A DNA stretch of 64,000 nucleotides from Exiguobacterium sp. Helios (GTDB lineage Bacteria > Bacillota > Bacilli > Exiguobacteriales > Exiguobacteriaceae), in the NCBI RefSeq assembly GCF_014524545.1, contig NZ_CP053557.1, positions 1,017,501 to 1,081,500 on the forward strand, in the 5' to 3' direction. Below are positions 55,059 to 64,000 of the stretch, piece by piece. Below the pieces are notes generated by a model. The model had not been told where the DNA came from and made no database searches. It saw only the letters and a program-made list of their open reading frames with translations. Positions within the stretch are counted from its first letter, which is position 1, and the number at the start of each line of letters is the position of its first letter. Made by a program: the position numbers and the translations under genes.

Positions 55059-55943
55059 ATGAATAAATCAGGTTTTATCGCAACATTATCCGCCTATATC
55101 ATTTGGGGTTTGTTGCCGATTTACTGGAAATTACTTGCGACCGTCTCGAGTGAAGAGATATTAGCCCACCGAATCGTCTGGTCGTTTATTTTCTTACTGT
55201 TATTATTATCCCTTCAAAAAGCATTGCCGAAGTTTACGGGGGCATTGAAAAACCCGTTCACCCGTCGTCTTTTTTTCCTGAACGGACTGATCATCAGCAT
55301 GAACTGGTTCATCTACATCTGGGCGGTCAATCATAATTTTATTGTCGAAGCATCGCTTGGGTATTACATCAATCCGATCGTCAGCATCGTTTTCGGGGTG
55401 TTCTTTTTCCGGGAGAAACTGTCACGGATTGAATGGCTCGCGATTCTCCTTGCGACGATCGGCGTCTTGATTCTGACGATCGGTTATGGGAAGTTTCCTT
55501 GGATTTCGCTGGCGTTGGCCTTCAGCTTTGGTTTTTACGGTGTCGTCAAAAAACAACGGCCGCTTGAGTCAACGGTCAGTTTGACGATTGAAACACTGGC
55601 TCCGTTACCGATTGCCATCCTGTTCTTAGGATACATGGGTATCAGTGGACAAGAGACATTTACGTCGTCTCCCTTTGTGATGATCGGACTCTTTTTGACA
55701 GGTATCATTACCGCTGTTCCGTTATTATTGTTCGGATTTGGAGCGCAGCGGATTCCGTTTACGGTCGTCGGTTTTCTGCAATTTGTTGCTCCGACATTGT
55801 CGCTTGCCATCGGTGTTCTCCTGTACGATGAACCCTTTACGAGAACGCACTTGATTGCGTTTACATTCATTTGGTCGGCTGCCCTGGTCTTTACCTTGAA
55901 TGGTTTATTGATTCGGAAAAAACAGTTACGAAAAGTCGCGTAA
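55059..55943 (+). CDS. rarD: RarD-type EamA transporter
   Basis: 294 residues, ten helices. Canonical RarD start (IIWGLLPIYWKLL), EILAHRIVWSFIF, then SLGYYINPIVSIVFG and VGFLQFVAPTLSLAIG. The name comes from chloramphenicol sensitivity in other bacteria; substrates are not established. AAGAGGAAATTATTC precedes the ATG, 22 bp after its paralogue, suggesting one operon and perhaps a recent duplication followed by divergence. Confidence 0.87.
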   Translation: MNKSGFIATLSAYIIWGLLPIYWKLLATVSSEEILAHRIVWSFIFLLLLLSLQKALPKFTGALKNPFTRRLFFLNGLIISMNWFIYIWAVNHNFIVEASLGYYINPIVSIVFGVFFFREKLSRIEWLAILLATIGVLILTIGYGKFPWISLALAFSFGFYGVVKKQRPLESTVSLTIETLAPLPIAILFLGYMGISGQETFTSSPFVMIGLFLTGIITAVPLLLFGFGAQRIPFTVVGFLQFVAPTLSLAIGVLLYDEPFTRTHLIAFTFIWSAALVFTLNGLLIRKKQLRKVA

Positions 55944-56019
55944 AAAGATAGAAGTCTGACCTCTTGCGTGATAGAATGAAAACAGAGTCTAAGGGATATC
56001 CTTAAGGAGGAAATGAATC

Positions 56020-56685
56020 ATGAATTTAGCAGGAATGATTGACCATACCGCTTTAAAAGCAGAAACGTCACGTGCTCAAATCGAAACACTTTGTAAGGAA
56101 GCACTCGAATACAAATTTGCAAGTGTCTGTGTCAATCCGACAAACGTAGCACTCGCGGCAGAACTTTTGAAATCAGATGACGCAGTTAAAGTCTGTACAG
56201 TCATCGGCTTCCCACTTGGTGCAAACACACCAGAAGTAAAAGCATTCGAAACGCAAGATGCTATCAAAAACGGTGCAACAGAAATCGATATGGTCTTAAA
56301 TATCGGCGCATTGAAAGACGGCGATCTTTCACTTGTTGAACGCGACATCCGTGCGGTTGTTGAAGCAGCGAACGGTACACTCGTCAAAGTCATCTTCGAA
56401 AACTGTCTTTTAACAAAAGAAGAAATTAAAACAGCTGCTGAGTTATCCGTTAAAGCAGGTGCAGATTTCGTCAAGACATCAACTGGCTTCTCGACAGGCG
56501 GCGCAACGGTGGAAGATATCCGTCTTATGCGCGAAACGGTTGGACCTGACATTGGTGTCAAAGCTTCAGGCGGCGTTCGTGATTTCGAAGGAGCAAAAGC
56601 AATGATCGATGCTGGCGCCACACGCATCGGTGCTTCTGCCGGAATCGCCATCGTCACAGGCGGTTCTTCAGACAGTGATTATTAA
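56020..56685 (+). CDS. deoC: deoxyribose-phosphate aldolase
   Basis: 221 residues, TIM barrel. Start [13 protein letters not shown] is typical; Schiff-base Lys in VKTSTGF, partner Lys in GVKASGGVR, and [11 protein letters not shown] carries the catalytic Asp. Splits deoxyribose 5-phosphate in nucleoside breakdown. AAGGAGGAAATGAATC precedes the ATG. A GGATATCC palindrome lies just upstream. Strong codon bias. Monocistronic by its terminator. Confidence 0.95.
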   Translation: MNLAGMIDHTALKAETSRAQIETLCKEALEYKFASVCVNPTNVALAAELLKSDDAVKVCTVIGFPLGANTPEVKAFETQDAIKNGATEIDMVLNIGALKDGDLSLVERDIRAVVEAANGTLVKVIFENCLLTKEEIKTAAELSVKAGADFVKTSTGFSTGGATVEDIRLMRETVGPDIGVKASGGVRDFEGAKAMIDAGATRIGASAGIAIVTGGSSDSDY

Positions 56686-56701
56686 TTTAAAGTGATTATC
56701 G

Positions 56702-56750
56702 AGCATGTTCTGTTCTACAACTTTGGTTGTGAACAGGACATGCTTTTTTA
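56702..56750 (+). terminator. intrinsic terminator after deoC
   Basis: AGCATGTtCTGTTC / GAACAGgACATGCT with an inner ACAAC/GTTGT helix, then TTTTTTA. Confidence 0.9.
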
Positions 56751-56841
56751 TTTTGGGATAATTCTGAATTTGATTTTTAGGTTAAGAAGTCAGACAACCT
56801 TTCCGATAATCAATTGTAGAACAGTGAAGGGAAGTGGAAAT

Positions 56842-57819
56842 ATGTCAAAACGATTCAGTTTGTCCGTACTAGTATTGACAATCGGTCTGGCAGGTTGTGG
56901 AAGTATCATCGATGATCCGCAACAAGCAGTGAAGGAGCGTCGAAAAATGGCAGTCGTTTTATCCGATGTCGGATTAGGAGATCAATCGTTCAGTGATGCA
57001 GCGATGAGCGGCATGTCCTTACTGCGTGAAAAAGAAGACTGGTTCATTGATTATAGAGAATTAAGTGAAACAAAGTCATATGAAGCGGCATTTGCCACAT
57101 TAGCCAAACAACAGCCGACCGTTGTCGTCGGTCTCGGTTTCATGGGACAGGCAGACCTGGAGAAAGTCGCCAAACAGTACCCAAAACAGCAGTTTGCACT
57201 GATTGATGCCGTGTCGGAACTACCGAATGTATTATCCGTCACATTTAAAGAGGATGAAGGCAGTTATCTGGCGGGAGCAGCGGCAGCGATTCAGTCCGAC
57301 AGTGAAACGATTGGTTTCATCGGCGGTATGAAATCACCGCTCATTGAAAAGTTTGAAAAAGGTTACCGGGCCGGTGCAACAGCGATTAATCCGGACATCC
57401 GTGTCCTCGTTGATTATGCGGAAGACTTTGCTGCGCCGGACAAAGGACGGGAACTGGCAAACGCTCAAATGAAAAAAGAGGCGGATGTTTTATATGCGGC
57501 GGCAGGGCTTACCGGAAGTGGTGTTCTGGAAGCGGCAGAAGAAAAAGGAAATAAGGCCATTGGTGTCGACAGTGATCAAACGGCAATTGCACCGGACGCA
57601 GTCATGACGTCGATGTTAAAACAGGTCGATCTTGCGATTACGAAAATTGGCGACAGCGTTAAGGCATCGGGTCTTCAATCCGGTCAAATCGTGTTAGGGG
57701 TCAAAGATGGAGCCATTCAATTAGCACCGATTCGTAATGCCAACTTTACAGCAAAAGAACTGCAACGACTCGAACAATTGAAACAAGAAATACTGGAAGG
57801 CAAGGTGAAGGTCCAATGA
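56842..57819 (+). CDS. BMP/PnrA-family nucleoside-type substrate-binding lipoprotein
   Basis: 325 residues. Signal with lipobox LAGC (Cys about 19), then the BMP family fold: [38 protein letters not shown] (binding loop) and AIGVDSDQ. Family members bind purine nucleosides, usually for an ABC transporter, but none is encoded here. Instead the stop overlaps the start of a chemoreceptor (4 bp). The ATG at 56842 is chosen (GGAAGTGG upstream, correct signal peptide); the frame opens 150 bp earlier. Confidence 0.85.
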   Translation: MSKRFSLSVLVLTIGLAGCGSIIDDPQQAVKERRKMAVVLSDVGLGDQSFSDAAMSGMSLLREKEDWFIDYRELSETKSYEAAFATLAKQQPTVVVGLGFMGQADLEKVAKQYPKQQFALIDAVSELPNVLSVTFKEDEGSYLAGAAAAIQSDSETIGFIGGMKSPLIEKFEKGYRAGATAINPDIRVLVDYAEDFAAPDKGRELANAQMKKEADVLYAAAGLTGSGVLEAAEEKGNKAIGVDSDQTAIAPDAVMTSMLKQVDLAITKIGDSVKASGLQSGQIVLGVKDGAIQLAPIRNANFTAKELQRLEQLKQEILEGKVKVQ

Positions 57820-59465
57820 CGTTACGAAAACGATTTTTAATTTCGACGCTCGTGACGATTGTCAGTGTCGTCGCCCTGATGGGTTGGACATTATTCGAGC
57901 TACGGCAAATCCAGTCCTACAATGAGGATTATGGAAAACAATTAGTCGAGATTTCAGAACTGGAGACCAAGTTACTGTATGAGCAGGCAGCCTGGAACCG
58001 GTTAGCAAGCCAGCCGTCAGAAAACCAAAAAGAACAGGCACTTGCCTTAAGTGAAAAAAATGAAAAAGCTGTTGATTCATTACAAAAAACTTATTTGATT
58101 GATCGGTTTAAACCCGATTTGAATCGTGCCAAAATGAAGTATACGGTCTTAGCAGAGAAACGGACGACATTATTAAATGAGCTCAATCCAATCGCGATCC
58201 GTTCCCATGCAGCCCAGGTGGAAGGGGTATTAAGCGATTTATACACGTTACATACGAAGAACGGTGAATTTTACGATGTACTGCAACAAGAAGCGAAAGA
58301 CAAAACGTTGAATCTGACGCGTTCAGTTTTAATCGCGACATTCATCCTTTTGATTGCATTAGCACTCTACAATTGGTACTTTGCTCGGAGCATCACCCGT
58401 CCAATCAGCCGGGTCGTTAAAACAGCGGAACAGATTTCACAAGGGGATGTCTCACAACAACTCCAGGTGTCAGGACGGACGGATGAAATTGGCCGTCTTG
58501 AGTCAGCAATCGCCCAAATGCAAGGGACATTGCATGGCGTCATTGGAACGATTAGCCAAACGTCGACGACCATTAATCAGATGAGCGAACAGGCGACAGC
58601 TGAAAATGCCAATATCGTTGAAGTATCTGGAAACATGACACATGCCATCAATGAAATGGCCAGTGGTACGCAAACCGTCTCAGATGACTTACAAACGACC
58701 GTCAGTACGATCACGGATATGAGTACATTGTTCGAACAAAGTGAACAACGGGCGCAACAGGCATTGAGTCAAGGGCAGCTCGCCGATACGACGATGGGGA
58801 AAAGTGCCACCATCATGCAGGAACAAGCGGAATCACTGGCGACGGCTACTCTCCAAAATCAGGAACTCGGTCGCAAGTTGGCTGGATTCTTACAACAAAC
58901 ACAGCAAATCGAACAGATGGCACAACTTGTCTCAAGTGTCTCGGCACAAACGAATTTACTATCGTTAAATGCTGCAATCGAAGCAGCACGGGCAGGAGAG
59001 GCGGGACGCGGGTTTGCTGTCGTTGCGAGTGAAGTGAAAAAGCTGGCGGATGAAACACATCAAGCAACCCGCTCTATTTTCTCTTTGGTTCGTTCAATTC
59101 GGGCAGACGGAGCAATTTTGCAGGAAGCGTTACTTCAATCTGAAAAAGAACAAGCACACCAAGTTCAAAACTTTGCAGAGGTGACAGCAGCATTCGAAGA
59201 AACCCGGGGACATGTGACGGATGTAACGGAAGCTGTTCAGTTCATGACAACGCAGCTGCTTCAATCGAAAGACCAGGCCAATCAAGTGGTCAATCAGGTC
59301 AGTTCAGTCAGTGGCGTGATGGAAGAATTGGCTGCGGGGAACGAAGAGGTCGCAGCGTCGATGCGTGACCAACAAGCATCATTTGAACAAATCCATCAGT
59401 TGATGCTGGAACTGGAACAAACGACGACTTCACTCGATCAACAAACCAGCCAGTTCAAACTGTAA
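57816..59465 (+). CDS. methyl-accepting chemotaxis protein
   Basis: 549 residues. TM helix 1 (about 8-28), a ~150-residue helical extracellular sensor of four-helix-bundle type, TM helix 2 (about 168-188), HAMP domain ([21 protein letters not shown], in part) and the signalling domain with the tip [20 protein letters not shown]. Relays ligand state to CheA/CheW. Its ATG overlaps the lipoprotein gene (ATGA), so the two are made together, and the lipoprotein may present ligand to this receptor. Confidence 0.92.
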   Translation: MTLRKRFLISTLVTIVSVVALMGWTLFELRQIQSYNEDYGKQLVEISELETKLLYEQAAWNRLASQPSENQKEQALALSEKNEKAVDSLQKTYLIDRFKPDLNRAKMKYTVLAEKRTTLLNELNPIAIRSHAAQVEGVLSDLYTLHTKNGEFYDVLQQEAKDKTLNLTRSVLIATFILLIALALYNWYFARSITRPISRVVKTAEQISQGDVSQQLQVSGRTDEIGRLESAIAQMQGTLHGVIGTISQTSTTINQMSEQATAENANIVEVSGNMTHAINEMASGTQTVSDDLQTTVSTITDMSTLFEQSEQRAQQALSQGQLADTTMGKSATIMQEQAESLATATLQNQELGRKLAGFLQQTQQIEQMAQLVSSVSAQTNLLSLNAAIEAARAGEAGRGFAVVASEVKKLADETHQATRSIFSLVRSIRADGAILQEALLQSEKEQAHQVQNFAEVTAAFEETRGHVTDVTEAVQFMTTQLLQSKDQANQVVNQVSSVSGVMEELAAGNEEVAASMRDQQASFEQIHQLMLELEQTTTSLDQQTSQFKL

Positions 59466-59483
59466 TTCAAAAAGAAACATCAA

Positions 59484-59521
59484 AAAATCCCTCATCGGAG
59501 TTATTCCGGTGAGGGATTTTG
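59484..59521. terminator. bidirectional intrinsic terminator
   Basis: AAAATCCCTCAtCGG / CCGgTGAGGGATTTT, 7-nt loop. It separates the chemoreceptor gene from the convergent M23 peptidase gene. Confidence 0.85.
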
Positions 59522-59530
59522 CATCAACAG

Positions 59531-60787
59531 TTAAAAGAAGTCACTTGGATTCAGTTCGTTTGTCCGGCCATTGGCATTGTATTGATAACCGCCGTCATGA
59601 ATCTCAAAATGAAGGTGGGGACCGGTTGAATTTCCGGTACTTCCAAGGTTACCGATTTGTTGTCCTTGTTTCACCTGTTGACCTTGTTTGACGGTCAGGG
59701 AATTCATGTGCGCATAAACGGTCGTGTACGTTTTTCCGCCGATGCTGTGCGACAGATACACGTGGTTACCGTAAGGACCGCCTGAGCTTGCCAAAATGAC
59801 AGTTCCACTCGCAGAAGCAACGACTGGCGAATTCAGTGGACCTGCAAAATCAATCCCGTTATGATACGCATAGCCGTTACTTCCGCTGGCAGCACCCATT
59901 CCTTGTGAAATGGAACCGGCAGCCGGTTTAATGAACTTTCCAGTTGCTTTGGAGAGGACTTTTGTACTTGCTTTTGTAACAGAAGCAGGTTGCGCCGATT
60001 GCGCGGCTGCTTGTTTTTCTGCTAGTCGTGCAGCTCGGGCAGCTGAACGGGCTGCAGCTTCTTGTGCCTTCAATTGAGCGGCTGCATCTTTTAGGCTCAA
60101 GATGTTCGTTTCGATGGAACGTTTTTCTGTCTTCAAGCGTTTCAGCAACGTTGTTCGTTTGATTTTTTCTGCCGTTAATTCACGTTGTTTCTTTTTTAGA
60201 AGCGTGCGATCATCAATCAAATCGACACGGGTTTGCTTCAATTCTTTTTGAGCAAGTGCCAATTGATGTTTGTTGTGTTCGTAATCTTTTAATAAAGAAG
60301 CATCGCTTTCAGCAATCGTATTAAAGGCATTAAACCGGCTGATCATATCGCCGACATCCTTGGCACCGAAAACGGCTTCGAGAAGCGGATCCTCATCTGC
60401 TTTCGACTGGCGGACTGCTAACCGGTCTCCTAACATTTTTTCCTGCTTGTTGATCTTTTCGCGCAAGGCATCAATTTTTTGTTCCAATCGTTTGATCTGT
60501 TTACGATTGCGATCAATTTTTTGTTGATTTTCAACGACCTGCAATGTCAAACCATTGATTTGTTGATCAAGGGCATAGACTTTTTGCTGGGCTTTTGACA
60601 ATTGAGCTGTCTTTTTTGAGAGTGCCTGCTTTTGCTTTGACTGTTGTTGCTGGTTTTGCTGCTGTTTTTCTTTATAAGAACTTGCTGCTCCGACCGGATG
60701 GGCAAGTGGACTGAAGAGTAATGTCATCGTCATGAGGGACAGACCGAGTGTTTGTTTTAAAGATGATTTCATAATTGAATCAATCAT
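59531..60787 (-). CDS. secreted M23 metallopeptidase with coiled-coil domain (EnvC-like)
   Basis: 418 residues. Signal peptide ending near HPVGAA, about 200 residues of Gln/Lys-rich coiled coil, a short Ala-rich segment, then the M23 domain with zinc ligands HNGIDFAG (HxxxD) and HLHFEIHDGG (HxH). It should cut peptidoglycan cross-bridges or activate an amidase at the cell surface. The ATG at 60787 follows AAGGA; an ATG at 60808 is possible. Upstream there is no clear WalR box. Confidence 0.88.
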   Translation of the reverse strand: MIDSIMKSSLKQTLGLSLMTMTLLFSPLAHPVGAASSYKEKQQQNQQQQSKQKQALSKKTAQLSKAQQKVYALDQQINGLTLQVVENQQKIDRNRKQIKRLEQKIDALREKINKQEKMLGDRLAVRQSKADEDPLLEAVFGAKDVGDMISRFNAFNTIAESDASLLKDYEHNKHQLALAQKELKQTRVDLIDDRTLLKKKQRELTAEKIKRTTLLKRLKTEKRSIETNILSLKDAAAQLKAQEAAARSAARAARLAEKQAAAQSAQPASVTKASTKVLSKATGKFIKPAAGSISQGMGAASGSNGYAYHNGIDFAGPLNSPVVASASGTVILASSGGPYGNHVYLSHSIGGKTYTTVYAHMNSLTVKQGQQVKQGQQIGNLGSTGNSTGPHLHFEIHDGGYQYNANGRTNELNPSDFF

Positions 60788-61107
60788 TCCTTCCTTAATC
60801 AGATACATTTTTTAAAATGTTACCTGTTCTACTCTAACAAGAAATTGGTCAAGTCTCCGTTACAGTTTCATTAAAAATATTATATGGAAATTATCAGGGA
60901 GTAACATTCCTTTTTGTAAATCATTTTTTGAATTTTTTCAAAAGAAAGAGAAAACTGTTGGCAAAACAGGAAAGAAGAAAAAATAAAAAAAGTGAATACC
61001 AGGATTCACTTTTAAAAAAGGCGTGATATGTTTTTGTAATATTAAGAAGAAGTGAAAAAAGAAGCGTTTGATGCATCAACAAAAAGGTTATAAAAATTAG
61101 TTTTGCT
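60788..61107. other. AT-rich intergenic region between the M23 and SDR genes
   Basis: 320 bp, very AT-rich, with no frame above ~30 codons having a ribosome binding site. It holds the SDR terminator (60981-61013) and, toward 60900, possible but weak - strand promoter sequences (CATATAATA) for the M23 gene. I see nothing else. Confidence 0.5.
60981..61013 (-). terminator. intrinsic terminator of the SDR gene
   Basis: On the - strand AAAAGTGAAT / ATTCACTTTT, loop CCTGGT, then TTTATTTTTT. It is 95 bp past the stop. Confidence 0.75.
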
Positions 61108-61857
61108 TTATTCTTCGTAAATCATTTTTCGTGTCATTCCGCCGTCGAGAACCAATGTTTCTCCCGTCAGGAAGTCGTTATCAGGATTCGTCAAAAACAG
61201 AGCAGCCCGGGCGACATCTTCAGGTTTTCCGACTCGTCCGGCCGGGTGCTGACTATGATCTTCTGGTGAAAGTTCATGATAATTTCCGGTTTCAATCCAT
61301 CCGGGAGCAATGGCGTTGACCAAAATCCGGTCGGGTCCTAAAGAAACGGCCAAAGCATGCGTCAGTGCTACAATCCCGCCTTTAGTAGCCGCGTAAGATT
61401 CCGTATCCGGCTCGGACATAAAGGCACGGGTGGAGGCCAAATTGACAATCCGTCCACCGGCCGGGTTTTTCTTCAGATAAGGGGCGGCGGCTTTTGTCGT
61501 TAAAAAGATGCTCCGCAGATTGGTATGTTGAACACGGTCCCATTCATCGATCGATAATTCAAGTAACGGTTTACGAACCATGATGCCGGCATTGTTAATC
61601 AGGATATCAACTCGACCGGTATGTTCGATGGCTTTATCAATCAATAGGTTGACGTCTTGTTCATCTTGAACATCCAAATGATAAAAATAAGCGGTTCCGC
61701 CGTCGGCTTCGATTTCTGCTGCCAGGTCATCACCCGTCATTTGATCAATGTCGGCAAGAATGACTGATGCGCCTTCCTTGGCATAAGTCTTGGCAAGTGT
61801 TGCTCCAATGCCATTGGCGGCACCTGTGATGATGACAGTATGATTGATATGATTCAT
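61108..61857 (-). CDS. SDR family oxidoreductase
   Basis: 249 residues. NAD(P) turn TGAANGIG at residues 12-19, acidic ILADID after strand 2 (suggesting NAD), NNAGIM, catalytic Ser in NLASTRAF and YAATK, and the C-terminal GETLVLDGGMTRK. The substrate is unknown; relatives include glucose and acetoin-type dehydrogenases. CAGGAGGAATTTACA precedes the ATG. Monocistronic. Confidence 0.9.
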   Translation of the reverse strand: MNHINHTVIITGAANGIGATLAKTYAKEGASVILADIDQMTGDDLAAEIEADGGTAYFYHLDVQDEQDVNLLIDKAIEHTGRVDILINNAGIMVRKPLLELSIDEWDRVQHTNLRSIFLTTKAAAPYLKKNPAGGRIVNLASTRAFMSEPDTESYAATKGGIVALTHALAVSLGPDRILVNAIAPGWIETGNYHELSPEDHSQHPAGRVGKPEDVARAALFLTNPDNDFLTGETLVLDGGMTRKMIYEE

Positions 61858-62025
61858 TGTAAATTCCTCCTGGGGAATGTGTAGTTGGGTAGACTGCTAT
61901 AATCAGATAGCCGAAAATGAATCGATTAAAACATACTGGATCCTTGAAGAAAGGATTATCCAGATAGGCATTAGGGAACATAAAAGGTAGCTAACGCTAC
62001 TATTATGTTGAATGGGGGATTTTTG

Positions 62026-62460
62026 ATGGATTTATCAAATCAAAAGCTCGAAACAGAACAAGAAAAATATGCAGATGAAGCTAAAGCGTACATCAATCAA
62101 CCTAAAAAAACGAATTCGATGCTGAAACGAGCAATTGATAAAATAAATAAAAACTCAAGTTTATCAGTTGTGTTCTCGCCGGTCCGCTTATTTGTCGACA
62201 TGGTTCGCTCTTACCAATCAGGAGAATATCGAAATATTCGCCGGACGACGATTTTGAAAGTCATCGGTGCTTTGATCTATCTCGTTTCTCCGATTGACCT
62301 GGTCCCTGATTTTGTACTTGGATTTGGTTTTGCGGATGATATCGCCATCGTTCTGTTCGTGACAAAAACAGTGTTTGAAGAATTGACACGTTTTAGTGAC
62401 TGGCAAGATGAGCAACAAAAAGCAAGCACACAACCGCTTCAAAGTGAAGATGCGTATTAA
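62026..62460 (+). CDS. YkvA family protein (DUF1232)
   Basis: 144 residues. The DUF1232 core is IGALIYLVSPIDLVPDFV followed by GFADDIAIV, a short membrane-associated hairpin with conserved SPIDLVPD. Function unknown. The ATG at 62026 has GGGGGA 6 bp upstream; the frame opens at 62005. An extended -10 TGcTATAAT at about 61894-61902 may be its promoter. Confidence 0.83.
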   Translation: MDLSNQKLETEQEKYADEAKAYINQPKKTNSMLKRAIDKINKNSSLSVVFSPVRLFVDMVRSYQSGEYRNIRRTTILKVIGALIYLVSPIDLVPDFVLGFGFADDIAIVLFVTKTVFEELTRFSDWQDEQQKASTQPLQSEDAY

Positions 62461-62477
62461 TCGGATGGATTGATCCT

Positions 62478-62514
62478 ACCCTGCCGCTGACATGGAGTCA
62501 GCGACGGGGTTTTT
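62478..62514 (+). terminator. intrinsic terminator after the YkvA gene
   Basis: CGCTGAC / GTCAGCG core with flanking CCC/GGG pairs, then TTTTTA. Confidence 0.75.
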
Positions 62515-62604
62515 AGCCGTGAAACCGAACACGATTTCTGTACGCTACCTCAAAAGTTCGTTACACTGGAGTTAGAAGAAAAATCCAGTGAAAGGGGGGG
62601 AATC

Positions 62605-63189
62605 ATGGCTTGGCATTCGTGGATTGAATCGTATGGCTATTTCGGAATGATGTTGACGTTAATGTTTCCATTTTTACCGAGTGAAGTACCGTTAGCTTAT
62701 GCGGGCTACCTGGTACATACGACGCAATTTAATCTCATTATCATGTTGATCGTCGCAGTACTCAGTTTCGTGATTAGTCAAAACATCTTTTTTACGATTG
62801 GTCGGCTCGGAAGTGACCGTCTGCTTGCCCGTGTATTTAAATGGTTTCGGATTTCTGAAACGAAGATGAATCAGTTTCAACGTCAAATGGACACACGCGG
62901 CCGTTTTATCCTGTTGTTGTCGCCGATGTGGCGGATGGGATTTGCCATCGGGGCCGGATTAACAGGTGTTTCACGGTGGACGTTCACAGTTGCCACGACA
63001 ATCTCCTTTTTTGCCTGGTCAGTCTTTTTCATTTGGGGCGGGAAAAAACTGGGGCATGGTATGATGGGACGGCATCATGAACTCCATCACTATACACCTT
63101 GGTTCATCGGGTTATTCGTATTCGGAGCCGGATATGTCTATTTCCGGAAGAAAACGCTTATGAAAAAACAAAACGCTTTAAAAAAATAG
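62605..63189 (+). CDS. DedA family membrane protein
   Basis: 194 residues, about five helices. FPFLPSEVPLAYAGYLV and SPMWRMGFAIGAGLTGVSRWTF match the DedA/VTT motifs (E-P-G region and R-x-x-P/G-x-G). Relatives flip undecaprenyl phosphate or phosphatidylethanolamine and support envelope homeostasis. GAAAGGGGGGGAATC precedes the ATG. The C terminus has a His-rich stretch (GRHHELHHYT). 12 bp before the next gene. Confidence 0.83.
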   Translation: MAWHSWIESYGYFGMMLTLMFPFLPSEVPLAYAGYLVHTTQFNLIIMLIVAVLSFVISQNIFFTIGRLGSDRLLARVFKWFRISETKMNQFQRQMDTRGRFILLLSPMWRMGFAIGAGLTGVSRWTFTVATTISFFAWSVFFIWGGKKLGHGMMGRHHELHHYTPWFIGLFVFGAGYVYFRKKTLMKKQNALKK

Positions 63190-63201
63190 AGGAGTGTTCA
63201 T

Positions 63202-63828
63202 ATGGCAGTGATTTTATTTGATATCGACGGAACATTGATTGATTCAACCAATCAAATGACGGAGGCAATTCATCTGGCGATGGAAGATATGCCGCATCTT
63301 GTCAAACCATCAAAAGAGAGTGTGCAGTCCAGTTATGGTTTGGCAGGGAATGCTTTTTGGAGAAAAGCGATTCCGGATGCTTCAGAAGAAGATATTCGCG
63401 CGATTCGAAAAAAACGTCACCATCATCTAGAACAGACGATGGCGGGACAGGATGTTTTGTTTGACGGGATTCGTGAGACGTTAGAAACGTTAACCAAACA
63501 TGGACACATCGTTTCGACAGCAAGCAATTGTGGCGTTCACTATTTGAATCTAGTGCTCGACAGTCAAAACATTCGCTCGTATTTCACAAGTCCGAAATGT
63601 CTGGAGTCGGTTCAAGGGAAACAAAAAGCCGATATTCTAGCAGCCCATCGAGATGAATTCGGAGCGGTCGAATATTTGATGGTGGGAGACCGTTCATCGG
63701 ATGTCGAAGCAGCACGGATCCAACAGATGCCCGTTGCGATTTGCCGGTTCGGTTTCGGAACGGAACAGGAGTGGAATTCGGCTGATTATCAGTTAGAGAC
63801 ACCGATGGACGTATTGAAATACGTGTAA
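63202..63828 (+). CDS. HAD family hydrolase (phosphoglycolate phosphatase-like)
   Basis: 208 residues. Motif I LFDIDGTLIDS, helical C1 cap, motif II STASNCG, Lys in GKQKADIL and motif IV VGDRSSDVEAARIQ. Substrate unknown. GAGGAGTGTTCAT precedes the ATG, and it probably shares a transcript with the DedA gene. Confidence 0.87.
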   Translation: MAVILFDIDGTLIDSTNQMTEAIHLAMEDMPHLVKPSKESVQSSYGLAGNAFWRKAIPDASEEDIRAIRKKRHHHLEQTMAGQDVLFDGIRETLETLTKHGHIVSTASNCGVHYLNLVLDSQNIRSYFTSPKCLESVQGKQKADILAAHRDEFGAVEYLMVGDRSSDVEAARIQQMPVAICRFGFGTEQEWNSADYQLETPMDVLKYV

Positions 63829-63840
63829 TAAAGATACAAA

Positions 63841-63875
63841 AAAGAAGCGATGCTGACAGCGTCGCTTCTTTTTTG
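63841..63875. terminator. bidirectional intrinsic terminator
   Basis: AAAGAAGCGA / TCGCTTCTTT with inner GCT/AGC, T-run on the + side and A-run (T on -) on the other. Confidence 0.85.
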
Positions 63876-63877
63876 TA

Positions 63878-64000
63878 TCAATCAAAATCGAGCCGGTATT
63901 GTTCATGATTTGTCCATGGACGGAAACGACGGAATAAGTGGTGGAATAAGAGACAAAGAAGAATCGGTAAAATGATGAAGAGTCCGAAGACAACCGAGAT
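63878..64000 (-). CDS. partial gene, C-terminal 40 residues of a membrane protein
   Basis: The - strand frame runs off the window. It encodes one hydrophobic helix (VVFGLFIILPILLCLLFHHLF over about 20 residues, split here) and a basic then acidic tail ending RLDFD. It ends 3 bp from a shared terminator. The family is not recognisable from this fragment. Confidence 0.55.
   Translation of the reverse strand: MSVVFGLFIILPILLCLLFHHLFRRFRPWTNHEQYRLDFD

Noticed and set aside
56076-56657. 193-codon open frame antisense to deoC
   Set aside because: Shadow of a strongly codon-biased gene; Ser/Ala/Pro-rich with no domain or start site.

Overview
The window looks like a chromosome segment of an Exiguobacterium (Bacillota, order Bacillales). 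The evidence is moderate GC, strong AGGAGG-type ribosome binding sites, Bacillus-like gene orders (yqeG-yqeH-aroE-yqeI-nadD-yqeK-rsfS-yqeM; comEA-comEC-yqzM-holA; rpsT-lepA-hemW-hrcA-grpE-dnaK-dnaJ-prmA-rsmE-mtaB) and a C30 carotenoid locus. The genus call is an inference from gene content; I cannot name a species. I see no rRNA, tRNA, prophage, intact insertion sequence or CRISPR array. Most genes are ordinary chromosomal housekeeping genes.

Layout. 1-9300: pigment region. A SAM methyltransferase ends at its own terminator. Then comes a + strand operon (two CrtN-type desaturases and CrtM) facing a - strand operon (CruF-type hydratase, acyltransferase, glycosyltransferase, CrtP-type oxidase). 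The 430 bp between the two converging operons holds the most unusual item of the window: a set of stem-loops with different stems but the same six-base loop (CGGGGA, or UCCCCG read on the - strand). It ends in an intrinsic terminator that carries the same loop and has a plausible - strand promoter. It looks like an undescribed C-rich-loop small RNA.

9400-14200: phosphatidylserine synthase, a Cys-tRNA(Pro) deacylase, a MATE exporter, an enoyl-CoA hydratase and a cation/proton antiporter. 14290-25260: maltodextrin locus, with a cytoplasmic neopullulanase facing malE-malF-malG, a membrane-anchored alpha-amylase and a LacI-type regulator, followed by a GH65 maltose phosphorylase. Both control regions carry several LacI/CcpA-type operators. 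The transport ATPase and beta-phosphoglucomutase are not here. 25480-31530: YitT, a Cof-type phosphatase, a DUF2929 protein, isoaspartyl dipeptidase, a membrane-anchored thioredoxin, phosphatidylserine decarboxylase and an ion transporter.

31680-41510: yqe ribosome-assembly/NAD operon, DNA-uptake genes comEA-comEC, yqzM on the opposite strand, holA and a GNAT. 41600-53280: rpsT (- strand), lepA, hemW, a 31-residue membrane-protein gene, then the CIRCE-controlled heat-shock operon and rRNA/tRNA modification genes. 53400-64000: an RluF-type pseudouridine synthase, two tandem RarD-like transporters, deoC, a nucleoside-type (BMP) lipoprotein translationally coupled to a chemoreceptor, an M23 peptidase, an SDR oxidoreductase, a YkvA protein, a DedA protein, a HAD phosphatase and the 3' end of an unidentified membrane-protein gene.

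In many places I moved the start codon inward from the longest open frame because a clear ribosome binding site, or a promoter inside the longer frame, decides it.
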